From Actinomycetes bacterium (GTDB lineage: Bacteria; Actinomycetota; Actinomycetes; Mycobacteriales; Mycobacteriaceae): a DNA stretch of 64,000 nucleotides. Where the stretch lies: NCBI GenBank assembly GCA_023404955.1, contig JAEXZY010000007.1, forward strand, positions 1-64,000, in the 5' to 3' direction. A model generated the notes under the pieces. It was not told the origin of the DNA. It did not search any database and worked only from the letters and a program-made list of their open reading frames with translations. Shown one piece after another: positions 54,004 to 62,537 of the stretch; the stretch's first letter is position 1; each line of letters opens with the position of its first letter. Made by a program: the position numbers and the translations under genes.

Positions 54004-55176
54004 TCAACAGACCTTGTGGTAGATCTCCAGGGTCTGTTCGGCGATCTGTGCCCACGAGAACTCCTCGATACACCGGGCCCGTCCCGCGGCGCCGAACGTC
54101 GCGGCGCGCTGCGGGTCGGCCACCAGGGAGTTGACGGCCGCGGCGAGGTCACGCTCGAACGCAGCCGTCTCGTTCGGGTCGTAGTGCACCAGCAGGCCCG
54201 TACGGCCGTCGTCGACCACCTCGGGGATGCCGCCGACATCGGACGCGACGACCGCCGTCGCACACGCCATCGCCTCGAGATTGACGATGCCCAGCGGTTC
54301 GTACACGGATGGGCACACGAAAGCTGTTGCCGCCGTGAGGATCTCGCGGATCTTGGCGGTTGGCAGCATCTCACGCACCCAGAACACGCCGGTGCGGGCG
54401 GCCGACAATTCCTGGACCGCAGAGGCCACCTCCTCGGCGATCTCCGGCGTGTCAGGCGCCCCGGCGCAGAGTACGAGCTGCACTTCCGGAGAGAAGTGAT
54501 GCGCAGCGGCGACCAGGTGCGCGACGCCCTTCTGCCGCGTGATCCGACCGACGAACGCGACGATCGGGCGGGTCGGATCGACACCGAGGTCGGCCAGCAC
54601 GGACTGGGCAGGATCGGGTTCGGTGTCGGATGGAGCGGGGTACCAGACGTCGGTGTCGATGCCATTGCGCACCACATGCACCCGGTCGGGATCGAGCGCC
54701 GGGTAGGTGCGCAGTACGTCGCCGCGCATCCCGGAGCTGACGGCGATCACCGCGTCGGCGGCTTCCACGGCCGTCTTCTCGACCCATGACGAGATGCGAT
54801 ACCCGCCGCCGAGCTGCTCGGCCTTCCACGGCCGCATCGGCTCGAGCGAGTGCGCGGTGAGCACATGCGGTACCCCGTAGAGCAGCGCCGCCAGATGTCC
54901 GGCCATGCCGGTGTACCAGGTGTGCGAATGCACGACCGTGGCCTCCGAACTGCTGTTCACCATGGTCAGGTCGGCCGACAGCGTGGCCAGCGCGGCGTTG
55001 GCTCCTGCCAGCGCCGGATCGGGCGCGGCGACTGTCACTCCTGGGCGCGGCGCACCCATGCAGTGCACGTCGACCTCGCAGAGGTGACGCAACTGCGCGA
55101 CCAATTCGGTGACGTGGACCCCGGCGCCGCCGTAGACCTCCGGTGGGTACTCCCGCGTCATCATCGCCACTCGCAT
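54004..55176 (-). CDS. glgM: Glycogen/maltose-1-phosphate synthase, GT4 family (GlgM)
   Basis: 390 aa from the ATG at 55176; the open frame continues 21 codons upstream but the -10 box is located there. The GT4 glycosyltransferase shows YGGAGVHVTELVAQL near residue 15, AFVGRITRQKG near 215 and the PSVYEPLGIVNLEAMA nucleotide-sugar motif near 300. In mycobacteria this actinobacterial GlgA/GlgM makes alpha-maltose-1-phosphate from ADP-glucose, feeding GlgE and alpha-glucan. It is divergent from glgC, which supplies ADP-glucose. It matches Rv1212c. Confidence 0.93.
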   Translation of the reverse strand: MRVAMMTREYPPEVYGGAGVHVTELVAQLRHLCEVDVHCMGAPRPGVTVAAPDPALAGANAALATLSADLTMVNSSSEATVVHSHTWYTGMAGHLAALLYGVPHVLTAHSLEPMRPWKAEQLGGGYRISSWVEKTAVEAADAVIAVSSGMRGDVLRTYPALDPDRVHVVRNGIDTDVWYPAPSDTEPDPAQSVLADLGVDPTRPIVAFVGRITRQKGVAHLVAAAHHFSPEVQLVLCAGAPDTPEIAEEVASAVQELSAARTGVFWVREMLPTAKIREILTAATAFVCPSVYEPLGIVNLEAMACATAVVASDVGGIPEVVDDGRTGLLVHYDPNETAAFERDLAAAVNSLVADPQRAATFGAAGRARCIEEFSWAQIAEQTLEIYHKVC

Positions 55177-55182
55177 GCAGTG

Positions 55183-55188
55183 ACCGTA
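55183..55188 (-). promoter_or_regulatory. -10 box TACGGT for leaderless glgM
   Basis: On the minus strand TACGGT is followed after 6 nt by the ATG at 55176. Confidence 0.6.
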
Positions 55189-55319
55189 CCCAGATGGAGC
55201 GACGGCTCGCGCCGCATCCTCAATTGTCTTGATGCACATGTCTTGATGCCCTCTTCGTGGTGAGCAAGACAGAACGCGCCAATGCCTGCCAATAGCTGGC
55301 CCCCGTCACCACCTGCCGA

Positions 55320-55325
55320 TAGGTT
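55320..55325 (+). promoter_or_regulatory. -10 box TAGGTT for leaderless glgC
   Basis: TAGGTT ends 6 nt before the ATG at 55332 and there is no ribosome binding site. Confidence 0.6.
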
Positions 55326-55331
55326 GGTTTC

Positions 55332-56546
55332 ATGAGGGAAGCGCCACACGTGCTGGGCATCGTCCTCGCCGGCGGAGAAGGTAAGCGGCTGTATCCGTTG
55401 ACAGCCGACCGGGCCAAGCCCGCGGTTCCGTTCGGAGGCGCCTACCGGCTGATCGACTTCGTGCTCTCGAATCTGGTCAACGCTCGATACCTGCGGATCT
55501 GCGTTCTCACCCAATACAAGTCGCATTCGCTGGATCGCCACATCTCGCAGAACTGGCGGCTGTCGGGGCTTGCCGGTGAGTACATCACCCCGGTGCCGGC
55601 CCAGCAGCGTCTCGGTCCGCGGTGGTACACCGGCTCTGCCGATGCGATCTACCAGTCGATGAACCTGATCTACGACGAGGACCCCGACTACATCGTGATC
55701 TTCGGCGCCGATCACGTCTACCGGATGGATCCGGAGCAGATGGTGCAGCAGCACATCGAGAGCGGCGCCGGCGCGACCGTTGCGGGTATTCGCGTGCCTC
55801 GCGCCGAGGCCAGCGCTTTCGGATGCATCGATGCGGACGACTCCGGACGTATCCGCGGGTTCATCGAGAAGCCGACCGACCCGCCGGGCACGCCGGACGA
55901 CCCGGAGCAGACGTTCGTGTCGATGGGCAACTACATCTTCACCACGAAGGTGCTGATCGACGCGATCCGCGCCGATGCCGAAGACGACGACTCCGACCAC
56001 GACATGGGCGGCGACATCATCCCGCGGCTGGTGTCCGACGGCATGGCGTCGGTGTACGACTTCAACAACAACGAGGTGCCGGGGGCGACGGAGCGCGACC
56101 ACGGTTACTGGCGTGATGTCGGGACGCTGGACGCGTTCTACGACGCGCACATGGACCTGGTGTCGGTGCACCCGATCTTCAACCTCTACAACAAGCGGTG
56201 GCCCATCCGCGGCAGCTCCGAGAACCTGGCGCCGGCCAAGTTCGTCAACGGCGGCTCGGCGCAGGAGTCAGTCGTCGGCGCCGGCAGCATCATCTCGGCG
56301 GCGTCCGTGCGTAACTCGGTGCTGTCGTCGAATGTCGCTGTCGACGACGGCGCGATCGTCGAGGGCAGTGTGATCATGCCGGGCGCGCGGATCGGTCGCG
56401 GCGCAGTGGTGCGGCACGCCATCCTCGACAAGAACGTCGTGGTGGGGCCGGGAGAGATGGTCGGCGTCGATCTGGACAAGGACCGGGAAAGGTTCTCGGT
56501 CAGCGCGGGTGGCGTGGTGGCCGTCGGCAAGGGCGTCTGGGTTTAA
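55332..56546 (+). CDS. glgC: Glucose-1-phosphate adenylyltransferase
   Basis: 404 aa. The nucleotidyltransferase domain begins with LAGGEGKRLYPLTADRAKPA, then FGGAYRLIDFVLSN; WYTGSADAIYQ and VFGADHVYRMD-like segments follow. The C terminus is a left-handed helix with hexapeptide repeats (VVRHAILDKNVVVG). It makes ADP-glucose, the activated donor for GlgM and glycogen. Its 3' end overlaps the convergent endonuclease V-like gene by 4 bp. Confidence 0.96.
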   Translation: MREAPHVLGIVLAGGEGKRLYPLTADRAKPAVPFGGAYRLIDFVLSNLVNARYLRICVLTQYKSHSLDRHISQNWRLSGLAGEYITPVPAQQRLGPRWYTGSADAIYQSMNLIYDEDPDYIVIFGADHVYRMDPEQMVQQHIESGAGATVAGIRVPRAEASAFGCIDADDSGRIRGFIEKPTDPPGTPDDPEQTFVSMGNYIFTTKVLIDAIRADAEDDDSDHDMGGDIIPRLVSDGMASVYDFNNNEVPGATERDHGYWRDVGTLDAFYDAHMDLVSVHPIFNLYNKRWPIRGSSENLAPAKFVNGGSAQESVVGAGSIISAASVRNSVLSSNVAVDDGAIVEGSVIMPGARIGRGAVVRHAILDKNVVVGPGEMVGVDLDKDRERFSVSAGGVVAVGKGVWV

Positions 56547-57031
56547 TCCGCGGGTTCGGCCAGGCGGCGCGGGCGGTCCGAGAGCGGCCACACGTACGGC
56601 AGGTCGTCGGGCACGTCGGGAAACAGCGGACGGTAGTGATCCGGGAGCTTGCGCACCAGCGCCGACTGATGGCTGCGATGCACCGCAGGGTCGCCGAGCC
56701 AGGGCGGGAGGTCACCCGCCGCGGCGAGCTCCTCTTGCGTGCGGATGACCGTCAGCCCGGTGCCCGCCGTCAGGTCGGCGCGCAGGGTGACCGCGCACGT
56801 GTCCGCCCGGCCCAGCCCGCACCACACATCGCAGATCTCCAGCCCGTAGCGCACGACCGCCTCTTCGTATCCGGCCCACATCTTCGCGGCCGGATGGTTG
56901 CGCCAGCCATAGCCCGGAACCGTGAGCGCCCGCAGCACCTGGATGGTCTCCGCGCGCTGCTTGCCCAGGCGGCGGGCGTCGAGAACGCCGGCCGAGTCGG
57001 CGAAGCCGGGATACGGCAGGAAGGTCTGCAT
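56543..57031 (-). CDS. MSMEG_6728-type protein, possible pyrimidine-dimer glycosylase relative
   Basis: 162 aa. The start MQTFLPYPGFADSAGVLDAR and the repeated segments LGKQRAETIQVLRAL, HRSHQSALVRK and YRPLFPDVPDDLPYVWP are hallmarks of an actinobacterial family related to T4 endonuclease V (pyrimidine dimer DNA glycosylase). DNA repair activity has not been shown for this exact group as far as I know. It is followed by the DUF4126 gene on the same strand. Confidence 0.82.
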   Translation of the reverse strand: MQTFLPYPGFADSAGVLDARRLGKQRAETIQVLRALTVPGYGWRNHPAAKMWAGYEEAVVRYGLEICDVWCGLGRADTCAVTLRADLTAGTGLTVIRTQEELAAAGDLPPWLGDPAVHRSHQSALVRKLPDHYRPLFPDVPDDLPYVWPLSDRPRRLAEPAD

Positions 57032-57053
57032 GCCGACCCGAGTACCCGGGTCG

Positions 57054-57643
57054 TCAGCGAATACCGCTGCTTCGGGCGCGTCGTCGACGCCGGATCACCC
57101 TGACCGCGGCCCACGCCAGCCCGACGAACGCGACCAGCACCAGGACCGGCACGAGGATCGCCAGCACCACCAGCAGCACGCTGACGATGTCCTCGACCGT
57201 GCTCAGCACCGGAGCAGCCATGCCGGCCGTCGCGACGTTGGCCGCCGGCCGGACCGTCGACTTCGTCAGCGACACCGCCAGGGCGACGACGACACCGGCG
57301 GCGACGGGAATCCACTGGCCGGACTGGGCGAAGGCCCCGGATCGGCGACGGCAGCGGTCTGTGCCGCGGTGCCCGAGCCGAACACGATGCCGCCTGCGGT
57401 GGGGCGGACGAGGGTTTGCACGGTGTCGTTGATGCTGTCGAGTGCCGGCACCTTGTCGGCGACGACCTCGACGGCCAGCAGCGCCGCCACGATCGCCATC
57501 ACCCAGCCGTTGTCGAGCCACGCCCACCCCGGAGGCAGCGCGACCAGGTCGGTGAACCGGGCCAGCAGCCCCAGCGCCAGCAGCGGAATGTAGGCATTCA
57601 GCCCCGCCGCACTCGCCAGCCCGAACCCGGTCAGCACTTCCAT
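57054..57643 (-). pseudogene. DUF4126 membrane protein gene split by a frameshift
   Basis: The first ~100 codons from the ATG at 57643 (MEVLTGFGLASAAGLNAYIP) and a second part in another frame ending at 57054 together form one DUF4126 protein of about 195 aa with several membrane helices. The frame changes at the run GGGG on the coding strand (CCCC at 57335-57338). Adding one G restores a continuous VADPGAFAQSGQWIPVAAG sequence. This could be a sequencing or assembly slip in a homopolymer, or a real mutation. Confidence 0.75.
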
Positions 57644-57658
57644 CGGCTCAGTATGGGC

Positions 57659-58333
57659 TCACCACACCCGGGGGATCAGTCGAAACCGCACCTGCTGTGC
57701 GTAGTCGACATAGCCGGCGAGGTCCGCGCGTAACGCCCTCTCCTCGTCGAGGATTCGCACCGCCAGCAGAGGCACCGCCGCCAGCACGACGGTGAACGCC
57801 CACAGCGATCCGAGAGCTAGCGGCATGCCGGCCATCATCACCAGCGTCGCGCTGTACATCGGATGACGCACCATGCCGTACAACCCGGTCGAGACCAGCG
57901 GCTGATCACGCTCGACGGTGATGCTGGCGCCGGCCCAATTGTTCTGCACGACAACCAGTTGCGCGCCCAGCAATCCGACGGCGACCATGACGTCGCCGAG
58001 AATGACTAACCCGACCGGCACCGTGGACCAGTCGAATCGAAAGTCCAGCGCAGCGACGACGAGCGTCGCGACGACGGCCACCAGGATGAGGCTGATCACG
58101 ACGCGCTGTACGGATCGGGTCTCGGCGGTGGGCCCGGCTTTGACGCGGCGAGCGAGCGCGTCGGGGTGGCGCACCGCGAGGTACGCGCCCGACAGCACCG
58201 AGCACGCGGTGAACACCGCGATGAAGCCCCAGCCCTGCCAGTAGGCCACGGTGCCGGCCGGCAGGAACAGAGCCACGCCCAGGCAGCCGATCCCGACGAC
58301 TGCCGACGCAAGGGCCTGCAGAATCACCTTCAT
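57659..58333 (-). CDS. Rv1216c-like isoprenylcysteine methyltransferase-family membrane protein
   Basis: 224 aa. The ATG at 58333 lies 2 nt after the upstream permease stop. There are five hydrophobic segments. The C-terminal GLYGMVRHPMYSA and later EERALRADLAGYVDYAQQVRF match the ICMT/PEMT-like methyltransferase fold that binds SAM within the membrane. It is the 3' gene of the ABC exporter operon and fits the length and position of Rv1216c. The substrate is unknown; lipid or drug modification is possible. Confidence 0.85.
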   Translation of the reverse strand: MKVILQALASAVVGIGCLGVALFLPAGTVAYWQGWGFIAVFTACSVLSGAYLAVRHPDALARRVKAGPTAETRSVQRVVISLILVAVVATLVVAALDFRFDWSTVPVGLVILGDVMVAVGLLGAQLVVVQNNWAGASITVERDQPLVSTGLYGMVRHPMYSATLVMMAGMPLALGSLWAFTVVLAAVPLLAVRILDEERALRADLAGYVDYAQQVRFRLIPRVW

Positions 58334-58335
58334 GC

Positions 58336-59979
58336 TCAGCGCAGATCGCGCCGACGGAACCCGATGACGCCCAGCGTGATCGCCGCGGCGTCGAGGCAGA
58401 GCAGCCACACCAGCGGTGCAGCGGTGAACGTGCCGGCGCCGACATGGGGGACGTGGCTGAACGGCTCCAGATCGAGCACCCAGTGCGGCGCACTGGCCAG
58501 TGAGCCCATCATGAACACCGCGACGAACCCGACGAGCAAACCCCAGGCGACCGGCGCCCAGCGGGGCGCGAGACCGAACAGCGCCACGGCGGCCGCGGCG
58601 GGCAGCCAGACCGCAGGCAGTTGAACGACCGCGGTGCCGAGCACGGTCGGAAGGGCGGCGGCGATGTCGCCGGACGCGGCTCCGTACGTCAACCCGGTCA
58701 CGACGCCGGCGACCAGCAGCGCCGCGGCGGGGCCACCGATCGCGAGCATCACATGGCTTGTCAGCCAACGAGTTCGACTCACCGCACCGGCGAGCACGGC
58801 TTCCGCGCGCTGACTGGCTTCCTCCTGATGCAGCCGCAGCGCAAGGGATACGGCGAAGGCCGCCGCGATCATGCCGAGCATGCTGAACGCCACCGCGATG
58901 AAGGCCTGTTCGACGGCGCTGGACCCGCCGAGGCGGGTCACGATGTCGCGGGCGAGCTGGCTGTCTCCCATCTCCTCGCCGATACCGTGCACGATGCTGC
59001 CGATCAGCAAGCCGTACAGACTCAACCCCACCGTCCACACGAGCAACGCTCCGCGATCGAGCCGCCACGCCAGTCCGGCCACGCCACCGAGGGCCGCCGT
59101 CGCCCGGGGTGGGCCGGGCCGTTCGGCGAGCAGACCCGCGCCGACGTCGCGCCGGGAAAGCAGCAGGTACGCGACCGCCAGCAGGGCCGCGGTCAGGGCG
59201 ATGTGCAATGCGATGACGCCGAACCTGTCGCCGGCGTAGGGCCGCACCTGCAGCGACCACCCCAGCGGGGAGAGCCAGCTCAGGAACGCGGCGCGAGTGC
59301 CGGCATCTCCGACGGCCCTCAGCACGAAAGCCGCACCCAGCACGGCGAATGCGGCGCCGCGTGCGACGCCGGCGTTCGGCGACAGCTGGGCGGTGACGGC
59401 GGCCACCGCGGTGAACACCAGACCCGAGCAGGCCAGCGCGGCGCCGAATGCGACAGACCCGGTGGCGGGCACGTTCTGGGTGAGTAGGCCGGCGGCGCCG
59501 ATGGCTCCGGTCGCCACCGATGCGCCGCCGGCGAGCAGCAGCGTCGCCGTCAGTCCCGCATGGCGACCGATCGCGGTGGAGTCCAGCAGTTCGGTGCGGC
59601 CGGCTTCTTCATCGGCGCGGGTGTGGCGGACCACGGTCAGGATGACCGCAATCGCGATCAGGGTGTGGAACATGCCGGCTTTCCAGATGCCGACCGCGCC
59701 CAGGCTGTCGTTGAAGACCAGTCCGTAGAGCGCGCGCTGGGTCGGGCTGGCCATGATCGACGTTGCCAGCGAGGCGCGGTCGGCCGGCGTGGGATACACG
59801 GCCGCGGTCGCGCCGATGTAGACGCTCGACAGCGGCACCGAGAGAAGAAACACCCACAGCGGCACAATGATTCGATCGCGACGGGCGTAGAGGCGCAGCA
59901 GGTGCAGAGTGCCGGTCAACCCGGTGCCGCGCCCCGGCGCCTGGTGCGCGGGATGCTGACGCTCGAGGACCGCGGTCAT
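58336..59979 (-). CDS. ABC exporter permease, Rv1217c-like (tetronasin-type)
   Basis: 547 aa with about twelve membrane helices arranged as two similar halves. It matches the actinobacterial TnrB3/tetronasin-resistance permease type. It pairs with the ATPase gene immediately upstream (ATGA overlap). In M. tuberculosis Rv1217c-Rv1218c exports several drug classes under the control of a TetR repressor. It probably extrudes hydrophobic compounds here too. Confidence 0.9.
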   Translation of the reverse strand: MTAVLERQHPAHQAPGRGTGLTGTLHLLRLYARRDRIIVPLWVFLLSVPLSSVYIGATAAVYPTPADRASLATSIMASPTQRALYGLVFNDSLGAVGIWKAGMFHTLIAIAVILTVVRHTRADEEAGRTELLDSTAIGRHAGLTATLLLAGGASVATGAIGAAGLLTQNVPATGSVAFGAALACSGLVFTAVAAVTAQLSPNAGVARGAAFAVLGAAFVLRAVGDAGTRAAFLSWLSPLGWSLQVRPYAGDRFGVIALHIALTAALLAVAYLLLSRRDVGAGLLAERPGPPRATAALGGVAGLAWRLDRGALLVWTVGLSLYGLLIGSIVHGIGEEMGDSQLARDIVTRLGGSSAVEQAFIAVAFSMLGMIAAAFAVSLALRLHQEEASQRAEAVLAGAVSRTRWLTSHVMLAIGGPAAALLVAGVVTGLTYGAASGDIAAALPTVLGTAVVQLPAVWLPAAAAVALFGLAPRWAPVAWGLLVGFVAVFMMGSLASAPHWVLDLEPFSHVPHVGAGTFTAAPLVWLLCLDAAAITLGVIGFRRRDLR

Positions 59980-60908
59980 GCGTGCACCTGCTCTGCAGAG
60001 TCTGCGAGGTCTGCGGTGCCTTCGCTGTCGTAGTGACGCAGGAACAGCTCTTCCAGGGTGGGCGGCTGGCTCACCAGGCTGCGCACCCCGGCCTCGCCGA
60101 GCAGTTTGATCACCTGCGGCAAGCTCTGGCTGTCGACCTGCGCCCGCACCGTCGTACCGTCGACAGAGACGTCAGCGACACCGGGAATGGCGCCGAAACC
60201 CTTGGGCGCACGCAGTAATTCAGCGGTGATCGAGGTGCGCGACAGGTGCCGCATCGAGTCCAGTGTGCCGCTTTCGACGGTGCGTCCGGCCCGGATGATG
60301 GTCACCCGATCGCACAGCGCCTCGGTTTCGGCGAGGATGTGGCTGGAGAGCAGCACGGTGGCCCCGCGATCGCGAGCCTCGGCGACGCACTGCTGGAAGA
60401 CGTTCTCCATCAACGGGTCCAGCCCGGTGCTCGGCTCGTCGAGCAGCAGCAGCCGGGCGTGGGAGGAGAACGCGGAGATCAGCGACACCTTCTGGCGGTT
60501 GCCCTTAAAGTAGGTGCGCGCCTTCTTCGTGGGGTCGAGGCTGAACCGTTCGACGAGCTCGTCGCGGCGCGCCGTGTCGATCCCGCCGCGCATGCGGGCC
60601 AGTAGGTCGATGGTCTCGCCGCCGGTCAGCGTGGGCCAGAGCGTGACATCGCCCGGCACATAGGCCATGTGGCGATGGAGGGTGACGGCGTCGGTCCACG
60701 GATCGGCGCCGAGCACTCGGACGGTGCCGGAATCGGCCCTGGCGAGGCCGAGCAGCACGCGAATGGTCGTGGACTTGCCCGCGCCGTTGGGGCCGAGGAA
60801 GCCGTGCACCTCGCCCTCGGTGACGGACAGGTCGAGGCCGTCGAGGGCTCGGACCGAACCGAACGTCTTGGTCAGGGCCCGCACCTCGATCGCAGCGTGC
60901 TCACTCAT
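59976..60908 (-). CDS. ABC exporter ATPase, Rv1218c-like
   Basis: 310 aa. One ABC domain with Walker A GPNGAGKST near residue 37 and Walker B LLLLDEPSTGLDP near 150. The signature region reads KGNRQKVSLISAF rather than canonical LSGGQ, as in some actinobacterial drug exporters (DrrA-like). The C-terminal domain is the DrrA type. Its stop overlaps the permease start. The TetR gene overlaps its own start by 8 bp upstream, so all are one operon. Confidence 0.92.
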   Translation of the reverse strand: MSEHAAIEVRALTKTFGSVRALDGLDLSVTEGEVHGFLGPNGAGKSTTIRVLLGLARADSGTVRVLGADPWTDAVTLHRHMAYVPGDVTLWPTLTGGETIDLLARMRGGIDTARRDELVERFSLDPTKKARTYFKGNRQKVSLISAFSSHARLLLLDEPSTGLDPLMENVFQQCVAEARDRGATVLLSSHILAETEALCDRVTIIRAGRTVESGTLDSMRHLSRTSITAELLRAPKGFGAIPGVADVSVDGTTVRAQVDSQSLPQVIKLLGEAGVRSLVSQPPTLEELFLRHYDSEGTADLADSAEQVHA

Positions 60909-61557
60909 CTGGGTCTCCTTGTGTGAACGGAATGCCTTGTCGGCGCCGGGCGAGGAACGCGTCGTACATCGTCGAATCGGTCATCAGGCCGTGGGTGTAT
61001 AGCTCCAGCGCCGGCAGCACCATCTCCTCGCTGTAGTCGCGCAGCACGGCGCGCAGGTCGGACGGGTCGGGGTGCAGTTGCAGGTAGAGCAGGAAGGCGC
61101 CACCTCCGGCCATCCCGAGAAACCGGGCCCGGGCCTTCGGGTCGACGCTCGGTTTGATCGTGCCCGCGCGAACCCCGTCTTCGATGTATTGCCCGGTGTT
61201 ATCGATCATGGTGTGCCACAACGTTTTTGCCAGCTCGCCGCCGGACTGCAGGCTGCGGACCAGGTAGGCCATCATCGGCGCGTAGTGCTCGATCTCGGCC
61301 ATCTGGGCGAGCCACGTCGCCGAATCGGAGGTCTGGATCGACTCGGACTTCGCGGCCCGGATCGTCTCCGCGATGTAGTCGTCGCAGGCGCGGTGCAGGT
61401 TGTCCTTGCTGCCGAAGTGGTGGATCACCAGGCCGGGGCTAACTCCGGCGGCCGCCGCGATCGCTCGCACGCTGACGCGGAACCCGTCGCGGCCGAAGAG
61501 CTCGATGGCGGCGTCTCGAATGCGGGCCACCGCGGTCAGGTCATCGGCTGAACGCAT
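60901..61557 (-). CDS. TetR-family repressor of the ABC exporter, Rv1219c-like
   Basis: 218 aa. The N-terminal helix-turn-helix (VSVRAIAAAAGVSPGLVIHHFGSK) is at ~29-52, followed by an all-helical ligand domain. The ATG at 61557 lies 7 nt after the -10 box TAATGT, so the mRNA is probably leaderless. Repeated GTTCAG half sites overlap start codon and promoter (61548-61583), indicating autoregulation. It controls the downstream exporter genes by analogy with Rv1219c. Confidence 0.9.
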   Translation of the reverse strand: MRSADDLTAVARIRDAAIELFGRDGFRVSVRAIAAAAGVSPGLVIHHFGSKDNLHRACDDYIAETIRAAKSESIQTSDSATWLAQMAEIEHYAPMMAYLVRSLQSGGELAKTLWHTMIDNTGQYIEDGVRAGTIKPSVDPKARARFLGMAGGGAFLLYLQLHPDPSDLRAVLRDYSEEMVLPALELYTHGLMTDSTMYDAFLARRRQGIPFTQGDPDE

Positions 61558-61583
61558 GTTCAGTACATTAAACGTGCGTTCAG
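61548..61583. promoter_or_regulatory. Operator half-sites and leaderless promoter of the tetR-ABC exporter operon
   Basis: CTGAAC (61548-61553) and GTTCAG (61558-61563) form a perfect inverted pair around the start codon. A second GTTCAG lies at 61578-61583. The -10 box TAATGT (61565-61570, minus strand) sits between the sites, 7 nt from the ATG. Confidence 0.65.
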
Positions 61584-61596
61584 TCCAGGGTCAAGG

Positions 61597-61672
61597 TTTC
61601 TCTCGCGACCAGACGCGAACTCGAGCGGACACGCCGCGGAAATACTCGAGTTCGCGTCTGCTCGCCGAGAAA
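61597..61672 (+). repeat. Palindromic intergenic repeat, copy 3 (best preserved)
   Basis: 76 bp. The outer TTTCTC (61597-61602) and GAGAAA (61667-61672) flank arms with a perfect 16-bp core: CAGACGCGAACTCGAG (61610-61625) with CTCGAGTTCGCGTCTG (61645-61660). The centre contains GGACACGCCGCGGAAATA. It lies between the tetR promoter and the 3' end of the Rv1220c-like gene. Confidence 0.85.
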
Positions 61673-61688
61673 GCTGGCGCAGAGGAAC

Positions 61689-62369
61689 TCAGTCGCGGGC
61701 GGCGGCGAGCAAGCCGTCGCCCAGCGGGATCAGCACGGGGGTCAGCCGCTCGTCCTCGGCGATCAGCCGGGCGGCCTCACGCACGGCTCCGACTTCAGCG
61801 TCCTTGGCGGCGGCGTCGCCCGCCCGGCCACCCAGGGCGGCGCGGTGCAGAACGATCGCCCCGCCGGGCCGAAGCAGACGAACGCCCTCTTCCACGAACT
61901 GGGGCTGGTCACCCGGAGCGGCGTCGATGAACACCAGGTCGTAGGACTCGTCGGCCAGACGGGTGAGCACCTCCTGCGCGCGCCCGCTGATAAGCCGGGT
62001 GCGTCCCGGCCCCACCCCCGCCTCGGTGAACGCCTGCTTGGCGATCCGCTGGTGTTCGGGTTCGACGTCGATCGTGGTCAGCACGCCGTCCTCACGCATG
62101 CCCGAGAGCAGCCACAGCCCGCTGACGCCGGCGCCGGTGCCGACCTCGACGACGGCCTTGGCGCTGGTCAGCTTGGCCAGAACGCACAGCAGCGCACCGA
62201 CAGCGGGCGTGACGGCGCCTGCTCCGATGTCGACGGCCCGCTCGCGGGCGGCGGCGACGATCGCGTCCTCGGAGATGGAGTTCTCAGCGTGGCTGACTAT
62301 CGCCTCGGCGACACTCGGCGCGGCCGGGGAATCGCCGGCGCCGCCGGTGGGCTCGTCGGTGCTCGACAT
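61689..62369 (-). CDS. O-methyltransferase, Rv1220c-like
   Basis: 226 aa from the ATG at 62369. The catechol O-methyltransferase-type (methyltransferase family 3) fold shows AVVEVGTGAGVSGLWLL near residue 78, DVEPEHQ, DLVFIDAAPGDQ near 145 and LRPGGAIVLH near 170. The -10 box TACGCT is 6 nt before the start, with no ribosome binding site. It is divergent from sigE. A small-molecule substrate is likely but unknown. Confidence 0.9.
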   Translation of the reverse strand: MSSTDEPTGGAGDSPAAPSVAEAIVSHAENSISEDAIVAAARERAVDIGAGAVTPAVGALLCVLAKLTSAKAVVEVGTGAGVSGLWLLSGMREDGVLTTIDVEPEHQRIAKQAFTEAGVGPGRTRLISGRAQEVLTRLADESYDLVFIDAAPGDQPQFVEEGVRLLRPGGAIVLHRAALGGRAGDAAAKDAEVGAVREAARLIAEDERLTPVLIPLGDGLLAAARD

Positions 62370-62375
62370 GCCCGC

Positions 62376-62381
62376 AGCGTA
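62376..62381 (-). promoter_or_regulatory. -10 box TACGCT for leaderless Rv1220c-like gene
   Basis: On the minus strand TACGCT is followed after 6 nt by the ATG at 62369. Confidence 0.6.
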
Positions 62382-62537
62382 AAACGTTGTCCCTGCCGCC
62401 GACACCCCGACACGCCAAGCCCCCGCAGCGCCGGCGCTGACGCCGTTTCCGCTGGTCGAAAATGGGTAGCGAGGTTTCTCAGGAAATGTTCAGTTTGCTC
62501 ATATGCCTGGCTCACCACGACGGGAGAACGTGTTCGC

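Noticed and set aside
57659..59260. 533-codon frame including the Rv1216c-like protein
   Set aside because: Only the part from 58333 on resembles a protein family; the rest is out-of-frame ABC permease sequence.
62482..62505. GGAAAT as an ECF-type -35 of a sigE autoregulatory promoter
   Set aside because: No matching GTT-type -10 element was found at 16-18 nt.
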